64,000 nucleotides of DNA from Chitinophaga flava. Lineage in GTDB: Bacteria; Bacteroidota; Bacteroidia; Chitinophagales; Chitinophagaceae. Shown piece by piece: positions 26,699 through 35,723 of this stretch (positions within the stretch are counted from its first letter, which is position 1; each line of letters opens with the position of its first letter). The stretch lies in contig NZ_QFFJ01000001.1 of the NCBI RefSeq assembly GCF_003308995.1, positions 1,798,001-1,862,000 of the forward strand, in the 5' to 3' direction. Both the position numbers and the translations under genes were made by a program. The notes beneath the pieces are model-generated. The model worked only from the letters and a program-made list of their open reading frames with translations. It did not search any database and was not told the origin of the DNA.

Positions 26699-27826
26699 AT
26701 GTCAACGACCCAAACCAACCTCCAATCTCCTCAAGCCTCAACGTCAGTGAAACAAAAACACAAAATTCGTAAGCCTAAATACTTCAAGAGAGAAGTAAAT
26801 GAAATCTCTAATTTGACCAAAAAATTAAATGATGAAGTGATTTCTAAATTTGAGGAGTTACTTAGTAATAGAGGCAATTCTAATGATCGACTTGAGGAGG
26901 ATGATAATCTGTTTATTCCATTAGCTGATGTCTATGCATTATCCCTTACAGAGTCTTCATTTCTTCATTCCGTAGTAAAGGGAGTAAGTGATTCTATTGA
27001 AAAGAAGATCCTTAGCTATGAAAATGAAAATCAAATAAAAGTTAATAAACATGATTTATATTTTATTCAAGCGCTTTTAGCAAGCGCGCACAATGATTAT
27101 GATAATGGACTGAAATATTGGGAGCTAAGCGAAGAAGAACTTGCTAAGAAGAACAAAAAAAATACACAGGGTAAGGATTTAATTGGTCGCTTTCGCGAGA
27201 CATTCCCCCCCCTTTACAACCCGGCTTCAGAAGGGTATCATAAAAACGAATTCATCTATTTTCAATTCAAACTTCTGCTCCCATTTGACGACTACTTCAA
27301 AAAATTGAGGAACAATGCTGACCTTTTCCACTTTTTATCCTGTAGTCTTAAAAGTACAAAAATCTTAAAAAATCTAAGATTGGGGGATAATTTAGTGACA
27401 AATAAAATTCAGGGGCAAGAACTAATCCATTCTCTATCTGTTTTATGTGAATCCGTATTTAAGAATAACTACCAATCTAAAGAACAGACTTTGGGTGGTA
27501 TTTTGACCAACGATTTAAAAAAAATAAATTTGGATGTTTGGAACTATATATATGGTCCTTCCCAAAATTTGTCCACTACATATAAAGTGAAAAGCGTTTC
27601 ACAATTTAACAATCACTTTGTTACTTATCTTAATGAATTAGAACTGGCCGCGAAGGATAACAACGATGTGAAATTTAAAGCTATGCTTATATATTTTGCT
27701 TTTGTGCTACGAAACCAAATTCTTCATCAAAATGATGACGGAATGATATACCTACTAAATGTAAAAGACACAGAAAAAGTTATTGGTATTATGTTCGCAA
27801 GTGTATCGGCCATTTTAACTTTATAA
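26699..27826 (+). CDS. HEPN-like protein (375 aa), candidate RNase effector
   Basis: AT-rich gene of unknown family. The N-terminal ~30 residues are basic and disordered; the rest reads as helical, with a region (about 100-150) containing YFIQALLASAHNDYDNGLKYW that looks TPR-like. Near the C-terminus a hydrophobic helix runs into VLRNQILHQNDDG. Arg338-Asn339-x3-His343 matches the R-[N/D/H]-x3-H catalytic signature of HEPN-superfamily RNases, and the following acidic residues are also common in that motif. Assignment rests on this short motif plus helical context, so it is tentative. The frame opens 18 codons earlier (26645), but ATG 26699 is preferred. No antitoxin-like nucleotidyltransferase (MNT) partner lies next to it. 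Confidence 0.6.
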   Translation: MSTTQTNLQSPQASTSVKQKHKIRKPKYFKREVNEISNLTKKLNDEVISKFEELLSNRGNSNDRLEEDDNLFIPLADVYALSLTESSFLHSVVKGVSDSIEKKILSYENENQIKVNKHDLYFIQALLASAHNDYDNGLKYWELSEEELAKKNKKNTQGKDLIGRFRETFPPLYNPASEGYHKNEFIYFQFKLLLPFDDYFKKLRNNADLFHFLSCSLKSTKILKNLRLGDNLVTNKIQGQELIHSLSVLCESVFKNNYQSKEQTLGGILTNDLKKINLDVWNYIYGPSQNLSTTYKVKSVSQFNNHFVTYLNELELAAKDNNDVKFKAMLIYFAFVLRNQILHQNDDGMIYLLNVKDTEKVIGIMFASVSAILTL

Positions 27827-28150
27827 AGAATGTAAATGTGTCAATAAATGTATTATTTTATCGTTTTTATAATACTATTTTAATTGTATTGCAAATTATT
27901 AGCGTTTTACTTTTCAAACAATTAACAGTCAAGTAATACAATTAAGAAAATTTAACGGTGAGATGAAGAGTTCAATTGTACTCCCTGATTCTCTCAAGGA
28001 TTTAGAAAGCCTTCAAGTCATCAGATTTGAAAACTTTTTTGTATTTGGGGAATTGTATATTTCTTTTATTATACAGTTCGAAATATTATCCCAGAAACAC
28101 TTAAAAATGTGCCTTAAAAATTTGAATAAATTGAAGTCTTTAAAAAATAG
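27827..28150. other. AT-rich segment, doubtful 66-aa frame
   Basis: A 66-codon frame (27963-28163, plus) starts at an ATG and reads KSSIVLPDSLKDLESLQ and onward. It resembles nothing I recognise and runs into the remnant at 28151, so it is not called as a gene. The rest is non-coding and strongly AT-rich. Confidence 0.4.
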
Positions 28151-28318
28151 TGGCGGCTCCTGACACCAGAAAGACTTAATGAATTGTCCGGAATAGAACA
28201 TAGTCCAGAAGAAGCTAATGAAATCTTTTTGCAAATTAAACAACCTGCAGAAATTTTTCACCAATTTACTTTACATGATAGAAAGACAGGTAGAACTGTG
28301 GGCACTAAAGGGCTATAG
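28151..28318 (+). pseudogene. Start-less gene remnant (LTPERLNELSG...)
   Basis: A 55-codon frame bounded upstream by a TAG with no start codon. It reads LLTPERLNELSGIEHSPEEA, then NEIFLQIKQPAEIFHQFT, and closes at TAG 28316-28318. The helical, E-rich pattern looks like a real small protein that has lost its 5' end, or one reached by a +1 shift from the frame ending at 28163. Part of the decayed AT-rich patch. Confidence 0.45.
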
Positions 28319-28480
28319 ACAATTCTTTTAGTTTTTTACACAAAATTGGTAGAATCCGCCATTCCTAGTTGGTGAACCGTCAACTTTTTTCAGGACGGTT
28401 CATCTGCTTTTCACTTAAAGCCAAACTCAGGGTTTTCTTTGCAATATTTCTCAATAAATACCGAAATACTGGTCAGATCA

Positions 28481-28520
28481 CGGGCAAAAAGTGTCGAAAG
28501 TTGCAACCTTCGCTCCGCAA
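28481..28520 (+). repeat. 40-bp imperfect direct repeat, copy A
   Basis: Matches 32421-32460 at 34 of 40 positions, same orientation, with an identical 13-base core TGTCGAAAGTTG(C/T)AACC less the variable base. Both copies end CCGCAA and are followed within 10 nt by a hairpin terminator. The two copies bracket the LytTR/HK/S41 module. Confidence 0.75.
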
Positions 28521-28522
28521 AT

Positions 28523-28555
28523 AAAAGTCACATCTCAAAAGGGTGTGACTTTTTT
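28523..28555. terminator. Terminator next to repeat A
   Basis: 10-bp stem AAAAGTCACA/TGTGACTTTT (28523-28532 with 28544-28553) followed by T on the plus strand; it may also serve the LytTR gene from the other side. Confidence 0.7.
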
Positions 28556-28656
28556 GCGTTTGTGCCAGTTCATGGTTAAGGACCTGTCACGGCTAAAAGG
28601 ATTACCGTTTGTGAATTAGCAACAAGTTAATTTTCTCTTTAACGCATTGTTTAATT

Positions 28657-29346
28657 TCAGGATAATCTTCTTATCAAGGCTTCTTTATAGGTAAGTCCAA
28701 CGGAGAGCTTTATGCCATCCACTACCATGAAATTCCCTTCCAGATATTGGATAAAACTGGAATTTATGATAGTGGACCGATGTATTCTTATGAATTTTGA
28801 TGTAGGAAGCAAGGACTCGATTTTCCCAATGGTTATATAGCTCACAATAGTACCACCCGTTGTATGAACCTTTAAGTAATCCCCCAATGCCTCTATGTAG
28901 CGGATTTCTGAAAAGTCCACTTTTATCAAACGCTTGTCAACTTTAAGGAAGATACTTGATGTTTGCAATGTATCTCTTTCCTCATGGTTTACCCTGCCCG
29001 GCTGTACAATTTTTTGAACCGATTTTAAGAACCGATCGAAGGAAACAGGTTTTACAAGATAGTCAACCGCCTCCTGTTCAAAGGCATCTACGGCGAATTC
29101 AGCATGAGCTGTAATAAATATCACTTTAGGCGAATTCCTGATTGATTTGACAAAATTCATCCCATTGATGCCAGGCATGTCGATATCCAAAAACATCAAC
29201 TCTACCGACTGGCTTTGCATTACAGCAAAGGCCTCCATTGCGGTATTATAACAGCCCAGGCAATGCAGGTCAGCTATCTGATCTATATAAGAAATAATCA
29301 GCTGCCTCGCCAGGGGTTCGTCATCGACTACAATACAGTTGATCAT
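28657..29346 (-). CDS. LytTR-family response regulator
   Basis: 229-residue DNA-binding response regulator. The receiver domain has VDDEP, phospho-acceptor Asp54 (MFLDIDMPG) and Lys99 (DYLVKPVSF). The LytTR domain (about 130-229) shows IRYIEALGDYLKVHT and FIRIHRSTIIN. It is co-transcribed with the kinase gene upstream; their ends overlap by 4 nt (ATGA type). LytTR regulators often act on divergent neighbours, here the S41 peptidase at 30573. Confidence 0.93.
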   Translation of the reverse strand: MINCIVVDDEPLARQLIISYIDQIADLHCLGCYNTAMEAFAVMQSQSVELMFLDIDMPGINGMNFVKSIRNSPKVIFITAHAEFAVDAFEQEAVDYLVKPVSFDRFLKSVQKIVQPGRVNHEERDTLQTSSIFLKVDKRLIKVDFSEIRYIEALGDYLKVHTTGGTIVSYITIGKIESLLPTSKFIRIHRSTIINSSFIQYLEGNFMVVDGIKLSVGLTYKEALIRRLS

Positions 29347-30416
29347 GAAATGCTAATTACTAAGGTTACGGTAAAGATACCTGGCTCATCATGAATAATC
29401 AATTCATGTCTGTCCGGATAAAGCAATTCTAAACGTTTTCTCACATTTACCAAACCTATCCCGCTATACTTGTCTTCTGTCATCGTTGCGGATAAGTTCT
29501 TTGCATTAGAGATTTGGAAAATAAGCTCATTGTCATCAATTGATAACACCATTTTAACCCATTTCTCAGGCATATTCTGATGAAGGGCATGTTTAAAGGT
29601 ATTCTCAATTAACGGCATAAAAAGTAAAGGTTCGATATTGATATTATTTATCTCTCCCTGGATACTGAAATCAATCAGATTCATTGAGGCATGCCGTATA
29701 TTTTCCAAATAGATGTAGTTTCTAATAAATTCCACTTCCTGTTCCAATCTAACGGTTTCATGGCGGCACTCATAAATCACGTACCTCATAATCGAAGACA
29801 AGCCTTCAATCATCCTGGGAGCACCTGACGATTGTTGTACACTTAACGAATAGATGTTGTTTAAGGTGTTGAAAAAAAAGTGGGGTTGTATCTGAATTTT
29901 TAATTGGTTTAGCTCCAGTTTTAACTTTTCCGTTTCCACCACACTCAGGTTGTGCTGCTTTTTAAATAATAGCTTTACTACGTATAACGAAGAGGCAGCC
30001 AGCAATACTAAACAGGTGTAACCCAGGGATTGGTTGAAGTAACCTTTTGACAGATCTTCAGGATGTGCGCTTAAAAGATTATCACGGTATACTTTCGGTA
30101 TGAATGGAAGATGAATCATCACAAGACTACTCAACCTGGAACCTAATTCATATACCAGTATATATACTGGAAATAAAACTAAAGCTAACAGGTATTTGCC
30201 TTTTCCAATAGTGTAGGGTAAATATACACGATAGAATAAAACGATCAGGGGTAACTGAAAAATATTGAGCAGCACAAGGCTCAATGTGAATGAAAACTGA
30301 CTGAATATTTGAAGACCAACTGCAAGAGGGCTTAACACGCCTGTTACAAATAAATACACAAACTCAGCCAGCAGTCCCTTCTGTTTGTAACTGAGTGCAA
30401 AGGATCGAAAACGCAT
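29343..30416 (-). CDS. LytS/YehU-type sensor histidine kinase
   Basis: 357 residues. An N-terminal membrane domain of four TM helices (about 15-45, 45-65, 74-95, 131-151) leads into a His_kinase domain of the LytS type with the phospho-accepting His179 (IQIQPHFFFNTLNNIYSL) and an ATPase domain with LLFMPLIENTFKHAL and SGIGLVNVRKRLELLYP. The signal is unknown since there is no recognisable extracytoplasmic sensor. Pairs with the LytTR gene. Confidence 0.93.
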   Translation of the reverse strand: MRFRSFALSYKQKGLLAEFVYLFVTGVLSPLAVGLQIFSQFSFTLSLVLLNIFQLPLIVLFYRVYLPYTIGKGKYLLALVLFPVYILVYELGSRLSSLVMIHLPFIPKVYRDNLLSAHPEDLSKGYFNQSLGYTCLVLLAASSLYVVKLLFKKQHNLSVVETEKLKLELNQLKIQIQPHFFFNTLNNIYSLSVQQSSGAPRMIEGLSSIMRYVIYECRHETVRLEQEVEFIRNYIYLENIRHASMNLIDFSIQGEINNINIEPLLFMPLIENTFKHALHQNMPEKWVKMVLSIDDNELIFQISNAKNLSATMTEDKYSGIGLVNVRKRLELLYPDRHELIIHDEPGIFTVTLVISIS

Positions 30417-30572
30417 TCCCTAAAATTAAACATCATTTACAACCTCAGGAAAGTTTTTAGATGAACCTGTCGTTTTACAGGTCGAAGTGAATGAGATATC
30501 TGTCCGGCAAGCAGGAATCAGATTTCATCGAATAAATATCCCGTTGGCGTATAGCCTGGCTAATATTGGGGT

Positions 30573-32258
30573 ATGAAAAGAAATTATGCTACCATCCTGA
30601 TTATAATCCTGGCAATGACAACTGCTTTTGCACAATCTAAAACACAACGTCATCAGCTTAGTGAGCTGTCTAGGACATGGGGACTATTAAAATACTATCA
30701 TCCTGAGATTGCGAGCGGCAAACATGATTGGGACAGCGTATTGATTGTCAATATAGGTAACATTCTATCCGCCAGGGATGCTGACCGTTTCCGTAAAGCA
30801 ATTGATGACATCTTAGCGGTGGCTGGTAATGATACTACAGACTATTATTCGCCTAACACAGATCATTCAATAAGATACAGAAACTATGATATTTCCTGGA
30901 TCAATAGTGCCAGATATTTGAGTAACACGCAGAAGAAAAAACTACATTATATAGCAACTCATCCCCACAGAGGAAAAAACTTCTATGCACATCCAGGAGA
31001 TGACATGGACAGTGCAGTCTCCACCTCTAATGAAAAACCATACAAAGACATGTTGCTTCCTGATGTCAAATACCGCTTGCTGGGGCTTTTCAGATTCTGG
31101 AACGTGATCAATTATTACTATCCATACAAATATGCGATAGGCAAGCCCTGGGATCAAGTGCTGCTAGAGATGATTCCTGTGATGATAAAGGCCAGTGACA
31201 CGCTATCCTATTATCGGGCCATCGCGCAAATGGCGGCCTCCATAAACGACTCACATGGAGGATTGTGGCCGGAGGTATTCAAACCTATCGCAGGTAAATA
31301 TATGCCTCCTTTCAACTTCCGTTTGATTGAAGGGAAAGCAGTGGTAACAAAAATTATCGATAGTACGCTGGTACATGATGCCAGATTCCAGGTGGGCGCA
31401 ACCCTGACATCTATTAACGGCGTTCCCATTTCCCGTTTGATCAAAACATATTGGGATTATGTACCCGCATCCAATGCTGGCGGCAAGCTTAAATCCATGC
31501 ATGCTTTTATACTTAACACCCATTTAGAGCAGGCGCTATATTGCGGCATCAACAAAGATGGCAAGAAGATCAAAACGGTTTTGCGGCAAATAGAAAGGGA
31601 TTTTTTGAAAGACTATCTCGATTTTTTTCAAATGGACAGCAAGATAACAACTAAGGTACTGGAAGGTAATATCGGTTATGTGTTTTTTAGTAATCTCAAC
31701 CATCAAAACCTGGATAGCGCAATGAAATCTGTAATGAATGCCAAAGCAATTATCTTCGATATGCGAAACTACCCCAGAGAGGGAACAGGAACGTACCAGG
31801 TTCCAGGACATTTCCTTTCCCAGCCTGAGATATACGCCAGAAACACGTATCCTGATTTCAGTTTGCCTGGCAGATTCAATTACATGATATCGAATGAGGG
31901 AACAGCTTTTTCCCAGGTTGGAAGGCATAACCAAAATCCTTACAGCGGAAAAATCATTTTACTGGTTGACAGCCGTACGCAAAGCGCAGCAGAATGGGCT
32001 TGTATGACTTTGCTGACATCCAAAAATGTAACGATAATTGGAAACCAGACGGCTGGAGCAGACGGAAATGTAACCCGAACGATTCTTCCAGGCGGATACA
32101 AAATAGCTTTTTCAGGTTTAGGGATTTATTTTCCTGATGGTACTGAGACCCAGCGAAAAGGCATCCCAATTGATATTGAAGTAAGGTATACTGTTGCTGA
32201 TGCCATCGAAAATCGTGATCCGCTATTAGCCAAAGCAATTGAATTTGCAAATAAATAG
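30573..32258 (+). CDS. Exported S41-family peptidase
   Basis: 561 residues with a signal peptide (ending TAFAQ) and an N-terminal helical region (20-170) found in Bacteroidota S41 proteins. A PDZ-like part follows (FQVGATLTSINGVPI), then the tail-specific protease core: GYVFFSNL, AIIFDMRNYP, and the catalytic-serine region LVDSRTQSAAEWACM followed by IGNQTAGADGN. The usual Ser-Lys dyad lysine is not obvious in its classical spacing; S41 C1-like members use Ser-His-Glu instead. The role (peptide trimming or self-protection in the periplasm) is unknown. Divergent from the LytS/LytTR pair, 156 nt apart. Confidence 0.88.
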   Translation: MKRNYATILIIILAMTTAFAQSKTQRHQLSELSRTWGLLKYYHPEIASGKHDWDSVLIVNIGNILSARDADRFRKAIDDILAVAGNDTTDYYSPNTDHSIRYRNYDISWINSARYLSNTQKKKLHYIATHPHRGKNFYAHPGDDMDSAVSTSNEKPYKDMLLPDVKYRLLGLFRFWNVINYYYPYKYAIGKPWDQVLLEMIPVMIKASDTLSYYRAIAQMAASINDSHGGLWPEVFKPIAGKYMPPFNFRLIEGKAVVTKIIDSTLVHDARFQVGATLTSINGVPISRLIKTYWDYVPASNAGGKLKSMHAFILNTHLEQALYCGINKDGKKIKTVLRQIERDFLKDYLDFFQMDSKITTKVLEGNIGYVFFSNLNHQNLDSAMKSVMNAKAIIFDMRNYPREGTGTYQVPGHFLSQPEIYARNTYPDFSLPGRFNYMISNEGTAFSQVGRHNQNPYSGKIILLVDSRTQSAAEWACMTLLTSKNVTIIGNQTAGADGNVTRTILPGGYKIAFSGLGIYFPDGTETQRKGIPIDIEVRYTVADAIENRDPLLAKAIEFANK

Positions 32259-32420
32259 CTGCAAAAAGCAGTCCATCAGATCTTTGGAACAGCGGGGGTA
32301 TTGGACAGCTTATTGAAGGTTAGTGAATATCATTCCGGGGAAACGCTGACTGAACGTATCAATCAGGCCATTCGTATCATTTCATTGCACACCCCGGAAA
32401 GCCATTACTCCAATTTAACG

Positions 32421-32460
32421 CGGGAAAAAAATGTCGAAAGTTGTAACCATCTCCCCGCAA
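32421..32460 (+). repeat. 40-bp imperfect direct repeat, copy B
   Basis: Second copy of the 28481-28520 element (34/40 identical). It lies at the end of a frame with no ATG of its own after the S41 stop (about 32260-32460, reading LLKVSEYHSGETLTERINQA), which looks like a decayed C-terminal fragment. A terminator starts 6 nt later. Confidence 0.75.
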
Positions 32461-32466
32461 GAAACA

Positions 32467-32499
32467 AAAAAGCCTCCGGATTATATCCGGAGGCTTTTT
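32467..32499. terminator. Terminator next to repeat B
   Basis: Perfect 14-bp stem AAAAAGCCTCCGGA/TCCGGAGGCTTTTT, loop TTATA; works in both directions. Confidence 0.85.
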
Positions 32500-32610
32500 G
32501 TTTTAGATATATAGCGTTTAGCTTACATTTTTCTGTCAGATGGTCTTGTTTCCCTTCGGGTCTGTATGAAGCTGTAATCGGGGAGTATACTTCTCCCGGA
32601 GGACGGGCTT

Positions 32611-33210
32611 TTAATAGACTCTAAGAATTTGCCCGGTAATATTTTCGTTTATTGTTTTTTCGTAAGCATCGACTAATTCTTTCATTGAAACGGCCTTTAG
32701 TCCCGGAAATAAATATCCAAAATCTGCCACGGAGTCTTCAACCATACTTGGACTTACCACATTGATCCTTAGTCCTCTCGGTAATTCTATTGATGCAGAC
32801 AATACAAAACTATGTAAACCACCACTTATGATAGCTCCACCGGTTACTCCTTTATACGGAATGTCAGCAAATACTCCAGAAGTCAAAGTAAAGCAACCGT
32901 TGTTATTTAAATATTCCTGGCCGATTAGGACTAAATTCATCTGACCAAATAGTTTCCCTTTAAAATCCTCTAAAAGCTGTTTCTCCGTAAGAGTTGAAAA
33001 GTTATCCAGAGGACCGGAAGCCGCAATGCAAATACAAGCATCAATATTCTTTACTTGTTGGAACATTTCTTTAATGGATTCTTCGGAAGATATATCCACC
33101 CTGACTTCCCCGCTGTTTCTTCCAGCCGTTATTATCTCATGTTGTTTGGCTAATTGTGGTGTGAGTTTTTTACCAATTGTTCCATTAGCGCCAATAATTA
33201 ATATTTTCAT
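32611..33210 (-). CDS. Atypical short-chain dehydrogenase
   Basis: 199-residue Rossmann protein with the nucleotide motif GANGTIGKK (7-15), a central ACICIAASGPLDNFSTL (NNAG-like position) and LRINVVSPSMVEDS. The catalytic YxxxK pair of classical SDRs is absent; its place is taken by GGAIISGGLHSFVLSASIELPRG. This is the pattern of the short atypical SDR group (PRK07578-like), so the loss is a family trait rather than decay. Reaction unknown. Confidence 0.85.
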   Translation of the reverse strand: MKILIIGANGTIGKKLTPQLAKQHEIITAGRNSGEVRVDISSEESIKEMFQQVKNIDACICIAASGPLDNFSTLTEKQLLEDFKGKLFGQMNLVLIGQEYLNNNGCFTLTSGVFADIPYKGVTGGAIISGGLHSFVLSASIELPRGLRINVVSPSMVEDSVADFGYLFPGLKAVSMKELVDAYEKTINENITGQILRVY

Positions 33211-33264
33211 GCGACAGTTTATTTTTGATTAGTTATTCCTCAAGGCTATGTTTAATAGATACTA

Positions 33265-33317
33265 TTATCTGATAGGGTCTCTCTCCGTAAATACCAGAAA
33301 GAGACCCCATCAGATAA
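33265..33317. terminator. Long hairpin downstream of MscS gene
   Basis: 18-bp stem with one mismatch (33265-33282 with 33300-33317) containing TTATCTGAT and GGTCTCT, 31 nt after the channel gene's stop; no clear U-tract. Confidence 0.6.
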
Positions 33318-33347
33318 AATTATAAATAATAAATTACTGAAGAAATA

Positions 33348-35723
33348 TTATGACATCGTGATCTCATTATCTTTTAACCGTTGATAGATCTGTTGTAACA
33401 TACGGCTCTTGAATGTTTCTTCCTGGTGTACATTCTGAATCCATACCTGTAGCTTGAGCGCTACGCTGCTATCATTAATACTCTTCACCAGTAATTCAGG
33501 CGCTACTTTGCCGATAATGGCATCCGAACCGGACACTTCTTCCAGGATAATTTTTTTAGCCAGCGGCAATGCTGTGGAAGGAGCAATGGTGAATAGCAGT
33601 TCTGTTCGTATATGGTTATTGCTGAGTGTCCAGTTAATCAGTTTGGAAGATAACAGATCGCCATTAGGTACAGTGACTTCTGCGCCTTCTGTGGTTATCA
33701 TTCTGCTGGACCGGATGCCAATATCTTTTACCCGGCCTTTCTGCCCGGCTACTTCTACAAAGTCGCCGATCTTCAGCGGGCGTTCAAAGATGAGGATCAC
33801 ACCTGACACGAGGTTGTTTACAATATTCTGTAACCCCAAACCAATACCTACGCCCAGGGCACCGAGTACCACGGTAATCTTGTCCATCGGTAAACCGGAA
33901 GCCGCGATGGCAATCAGAAAACCAGTTACCAGTACCAGCAGTCGTAACAGTAATAACCGGGTACTTTTCTCTTTTACTTCACCCACGAGGTCATCCTCTG
34001 TCTCTCCAAAAAAATAACCGATATACTTCTGGAAAAGATTGGAAATTAACAGAATCACAAAGAACAGCAGAATATTACCCAATGTAAAAGAAGTATTGCC
34101 AATAATTCTGGGTGCAGTAATCATGCTGCTGACATTACTATATAATTCATTGTAGATATTCAGATTGGTGGTAAACACCATCAGCCATAATACCACAACC
34201 AGTACCACCAGTATTTTGTGTAGTCCTCCGCGCACTTTTTCAAAGTCAAACCGGGCAGTAATACCACCTGCTATCCGGCTGGCCTGCATCTGGAGGTAAA
34301 AGGCTTCTTCCACGATCTGTATAAACACTGTGAGGCCAATGATCTGCAATAAACCGGCGATCGCAGCAGTACTATATACCTGAGCTATACTTAAACGGCC
34401 ATACAGGTTGAACAGTGCCGCCAGTACATTCAAAACAACGAAGATCATAGACACAATTCTAACCAGCTTTCCGGCAGATAAATTTTTGTAGATGCGGAAA
34501 TAAATAAACAAGCCGGTTATTACGGATAAAACATTCAGTACCAGCATCCATATCCGGACACGCACATCCGGTACAACCACTGCCGCGGTTGCCGTTGTAA
34601 GCAGGTATAGTACAAAAATGGCGATCCAGTAAACAAACATCCGGCGTTCCCAATTGCGCCAGAACAAGATGGTCAGTAAAAACAGTAAAAAGGACTGCAG
34701 CGAATCTATATAAGCCGACGGTGCATTCAGGTCAAAGAAAGAGGCGATATTAAGAATGACCACCAACGTTCCTAAAACAGGAAGCGCCCGCAGATACTTT
34801 ATATAGGGCGGCTGCAGCAATTCGCTTCTGTCAGCCTTTTTTATTCTTCTGAATTGTTTATTCACCCGGAAGAAAAATACCAGTCCTATCAACAACATCC
34901 ATAACCAGGTATTGGAATGGTTACGGGTATAATAATTCAGTATTTTTCCCAATCCCTCAAATGATTTGGAAGATTGCTGCGTCAGCGTAGCAGCAGAGGA
35001 ATCAGTACGGCCTTTATCTTCCCACAGGTAATTATACTCTTTACTGAAAGACTTGATACTAAAAATCCGTAACTGTTCATTGACCTTATTCTCCAGTTCT
35101 ATCGCTTTAAAATAACTGCCTGAAATACCGGCCTGCAATACGGAAATCTTATCCAGATGCTGTGTGGTGGCTTTCTGTGCCTCAACCCATTTTCCTTTTA
35201 ATTCTTTTAACTCAGGCAGGTAAAACTTCCGGAAAGTAGTGTCTGCTTTGATTTGTTTTACAAAGGAATCTTTGGTAAAGGCCATCATCTCTGCATTCAT
35301 CCTCATCAGTTCCTTGTTGTAGTCGAACAACCGGGAGCGCCAGTCGTCCAGATGTTCCCGCATATCAGCCAGCAATACACGGAACATTTGCAGGTTGCGG
35401 ATATTTAAAACTTTATTGTACAGCCTCAGGTTATCTTCAATGGTTTGCAGATTGGATTTTATTTCAGGAAGTTCTCCCTCCATACCACGTGTATCAAATC
35501 CCCGGGAGGTGATATCATTAATGCGGTTGAGCGTGTTGTGGAGCTCCTCCATCCGTATCAACAGGCTGTCGGCACTTAGCTTCACGGGGCCGGGCGCAGC
35601 TGCGGCGACAGAGTCTTTTCCGGGTTGGGCGTTACCCGCGATTCCCAAAAAATTAAAACAGCACAGGAAAACAAGTAATACTGATATCCCTTTCGTGCAT
35701 GTACCATGCATTGATTTTGTCAT
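33348..35723 (-). CDS. MscS-type mechanosensitive channel, large
   Basis: 791 residues from the ATG at 35723 (the frame runs 20 codons further up, but this start gives a clean signal peptide MTKSMHGTCTKGISVLLVF). Order: periplasmic coiled-coil domain (about 35-260), nine or so TM helices (about 270-580), then the MscS core with pore-lining GALGVGIGLGLQNIVNNLVSG, ILIFERPLKIGDFVEV, the beta domain (GRVKDIGIRSSRMIT) and the C-terminal alpha/beta domain. It is a MscK/YnaI-like osmotic safety valve in the inner membrane. Single-gene unit. Confidence 0.92.
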   Translation of the reverse strand: MTKSMHGTCTKGISVLLVFLCCFNFLGIAGNAQPGKDSVAAAAPGPVKLSADSLLIRMEELHNTLNRINDITSRGFDTRGMEGELPEIKSNLQTIEDNLRLYNKVLNIRNLQMFRVLLADMREHLDDWRSRLFDYNKELMRMNAEMMAFTKDSFVKQIKADTTFRKFYLPELKELKGKWVEAQKATTQHLDKISVLQAGISGSYFKAIELENKVNEQLRIFSIKSFSKEYNYLWEDKGRTDSSAATLTQQSSKSFEGLGKILNYYTRNHSNTWLWMLLIGLVFFFRVNKQFRRIKKADRSELLQPPYIKYLRALPVLGTLVVILNIASFFDLNAPSAYIDSLQSFLLFLLTILFWRNWERRMFVYWIAIFVLYLLTTATAAVVVPDVRVRIWMLVLNVLSVITGLFIYFRIYKNLSAGKLVRIVSMIFVVLNVLAALFNLYGRLSIAQVYSTAAIAGLLQIIGLTVFIQIVEEAFYLQMQASRIAGGITARFDFEKVRGGLHKILVVLVVVLWLMVFTTNLNIYNELYSNVSSMITAPRIIGNTSFTLGNILLFFVILLISNLFQKYIGYFFGETEDDLVGEVKEKSTRLLLLRLLVLVTGFLIAIAASGLPMDKITVVLGALGVGIGLGLQNIVNNLVSGVILIFERPLKIGDFVEVAGQKGRVKDIGIRSSRMITTEGAEVTVPNGDLLSSKLINWTLSNNHIRTELLFTIAPSTALPLAKKIILEEVSGSDAIIGKVAPELLVKSINDSSVALKLQVWIQNVHQEETFKSRMLQQIYQRLKDNEITMS

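Larger units (their letters stand above)
28319..28656. other. Intergenic region with repeat copy A
   Basis: Holds the 40-bp repeat (28481-28520) and a terminator. On the minus strand a short frame ending in EKYCKENPEFGFK and a stop at about 28419 is open for about 30 codons without a start; no gene is called. Confidence 0.5.

Noticed and set aside
27963..28163. 66-codon frame as a gene
   Set aside because: No family, very AT-rich, and continuous with the remnant; kept only as a note.
26021..28656. att repeat of the tRNA-Asp 3' end
   Set aside because: I looked for a second copy of the tRNA 3' segment downstream and did not find one, so no attachment site is claimed.
32301..32624. 107-codon plus frame after the S41 gene
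   Set aside because: It reads through the terminator hairpin at 32467-32499 and overlaps the SDR gene end; only its first third looks protein-like, and it is treated as a possible remnant.
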